Of a DNA stretch of 64,000 bases, positions 63,051-64,000 are shown in pieces. A model generated the notes under the pieces. That model searched no databases. It was not told the origin of the DNA and worked only from the letters and a program-made list of their open reading frames with translations. Within the stretch, counting starts at the first letter, position 1, and each line of letters opens with the position of its first letter. Location: positions 930,001-994,000 of the forward strand of contig CAVWRJ010000025.1 of the NCBI GenBank assembly GCA_963757335.1. The letters are read 5' to 3'. Origin of the DNA: DASQPA01 sp963757335. GTDB taxonomy: Bacteria > Acidobacteriota > Thermoanaerobaculia > Multivoradales > UBA5704. Made by a program: the position numbers and the translations under genes.

Positions 63051-64000
63051 ATGCCGCGCTCCCTGACCGCCAAAACACTCCGGCTCCCCCTGTTCGCGAG
63101 CGTCCTCGCCGCGGCCTGCCTCTCCTGCTCGCCGCGCCCCGAGCCGCTCCCCAGGGGGAGCAACATCCTCCTCATCACGATCGACACCCTGCGCGCCGAC
63201 CACCTGTCGGGCTATGGCTACGCCCGCCCCACCTCGCCGGTGATCGACCGCCTGGCGGCCGAGGGGGTGCGCTTCGGGCAGGCGGTCGTCCAGTGGCCGA
63301 AGACCACCCCTTCTTTCGCCTCGATGTTCACCGCGACCTACTCCAAGGACAACGGCATCGTCCGCAAGGTCGGAATCCCGATCCCCTGCCGCTTCGAGAC
63401 CCTGGCCGAGGCGCTGAAGCGGAACGGCTATGCGACCCATGCCGTGGTCGCCAACGGAGCCTTGGCCTCCGACTTCTTCTTCGACCAGGGGTTCGACACC
63501 TTCATCGAGACCTGGAAGCTGGTGCATGCCGGCGGCCCGGCAGGCGGCACTCCGGCCGGCAACACCGCGAACCTCCCCGATCCCAACGGTGCCGAGGCCG
63601 TGACCCGGCTCGCCACCGGCCTCCTCGACAAGCTCGCCAAGGGCAAGAAACCCTACTTCCTCTGGGTCCACTACCTCGATCCCCACTACCCCTACTCCCC
63701 GCCGCCCCCCTACCGCGACCGCTTCCAGGGCGATGCCCTCTTCCGCGCCACGCCGCAGAAGATCGACATCGCGGCCGACAAGCCGGGGCAACAGATGTGG
63801 GGGATCGGCAGCGACCATGTCCTCGAAGGGCGGAGCGACCTCGCCTTCTACGTCGCCCGCTACGATGCGGAGATCGCCTACACCGACGCTCAGATCGGCA
63901 AGCTCTTAGGCGAGATGAAGCGGCGCAATCTCCTCGGCAGGACTCTCACCGTGGTCACCGCCGATCACGGCGAGTCGCTGGGGGACCACAACTACTACTT
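63051..64000 (+). CDS. Sulfatase-fold lipoprotein, N-terminal part (partial)
   Basis: The first 316 residues of a sulfatase-fold protein; the gene runs off the window. A lipobox (LAAAC or CLSC) near residue 22 follows the signal sequence. ILLITIDTLRADHLSGYGYA and the later VVTADHGESLGDH are the fold's metal-site motifs. At the catalytic position TTPSFASMFT replaces the C-x-P-S-R signature, so a Thr takes the nucleophile's place and the Arg is Phe. Like the gene at 2426, it is unlikely to carry formylglycine. It is divergent from comEC. Confidence 0.85.
   Translation, partial: MPRSLTAKTLRLPLFASVLAAACLSCSPRPEPLPRGSNILLITIDTLRADHLSGYGYARPTSPVIDRLAAEGVRFGQAVVQWPKTTPSFASMFTATYSKDNGIVRKVGIPIPCRFETLAEALKRNGYATHAVVANGALASDFFFDQGFDTFIETWKLVHAGGPAGGTPAGNTANLPDPNGAEAVTRLATGLLDKLAKGKKPYFLWVHYLDPHYPYSPPPPYRDRFQGDALFRATPQKIDIAADKPGQQMWGIGSDHVLEGRSDLAFYVARYDAEIAYTDAQIGKLLGEMKRRNLLGRTLTVVTADHGESLGDHNYY

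Overview
The window is high-GC bacterial DNA with dense genes in short operons. It reads as a Gram-negative chromosome: there is an RND tripartite pump with an outer-membrane NodT factor, several lipoproteins, and a Tat-exported amidase. The nuo/rex, CBS-poly(A)-polymerase, RAYT-like transposase and secreted-repeat families together suggest Acidobacteriota (Thermoanaerobaculia-like). That placement is inference, not proof. I saw no rRNA, tRNA or CRISPR.

Layout. 0-10.8 kb is core metabolism and envelope: the end of nuoM, nuoN, rex, a sulfatase-fold lipoprotein, a GT-C membrane glycosyltransferase, rsmD, and a CBS-CCA/poly(A) polymerase. 11-16.1 kb holds three exported proteins, each followed by a GC-rich hairpin: a Tat amidase, a four-repeat Cys-pair protein and a CxxCH protein. 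16.1-21.8 kb holds an SDR, a DUF2235 hydrolase with membrane segments, its secreted partner, and a divergent membrane-anchored caspase/C80-like protein. 21.8-34.1 kb is an M61 peptidase followed by an mdtABC-nodT efflux operon, with a divergent MerR/TipA regulator that has a textbook 19-bp-spacer promoter. 34.1-39.2 kb is a toxin-antitoxin pair, a PerM transporter, a NUDIX gene, and then a gene graveyard. The graveyard holds a hybrid-kinase 3' end, an FkbH-like fragment, a RAYT transposase fragment and two arrays with a 21-bp period.

39.4-50 kb carries a large STAND (NB-ARC/TPR) protein with a nuclease-like N-terminus, glnA, a Phd/RelE pair, a second copy of the NUDIX gene, and a 1402-residue CheB-CheR-PAS-histidine kinase-receiver protein. 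50-57.4 kb has an AbrB/VapC pair, dnaE, and a nested toxin-antitoxin island: two direct copies of vapBC flank a fitAB-type pair, followed by a third 21-bp-period array. 57.4-64 kb is pgsA, a lipoprotein, hfq, miaA, a large inverted repeat, comEC, and the start of a second sulfatase-fold lipoprotein.

Two themes stand out. First, six toxin-antitoxin loci, two segmental duplications, gene remnants and three families of 21-bp-period repeats are concentrated between 34 and 57 kb, which marks this as an accessory, recombining region. Second, many reading frames (SDR, DUF2235, its partner, nodT, comEC, vapC copy 2) are broken, mostly by apparent single-base losses in G/C runs. Restoring one base at the named runs gives full-length proteins of expected size. 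Some of these may be consensus errors rather than real pseudogenes, so broken calls here should be read with that caveat.
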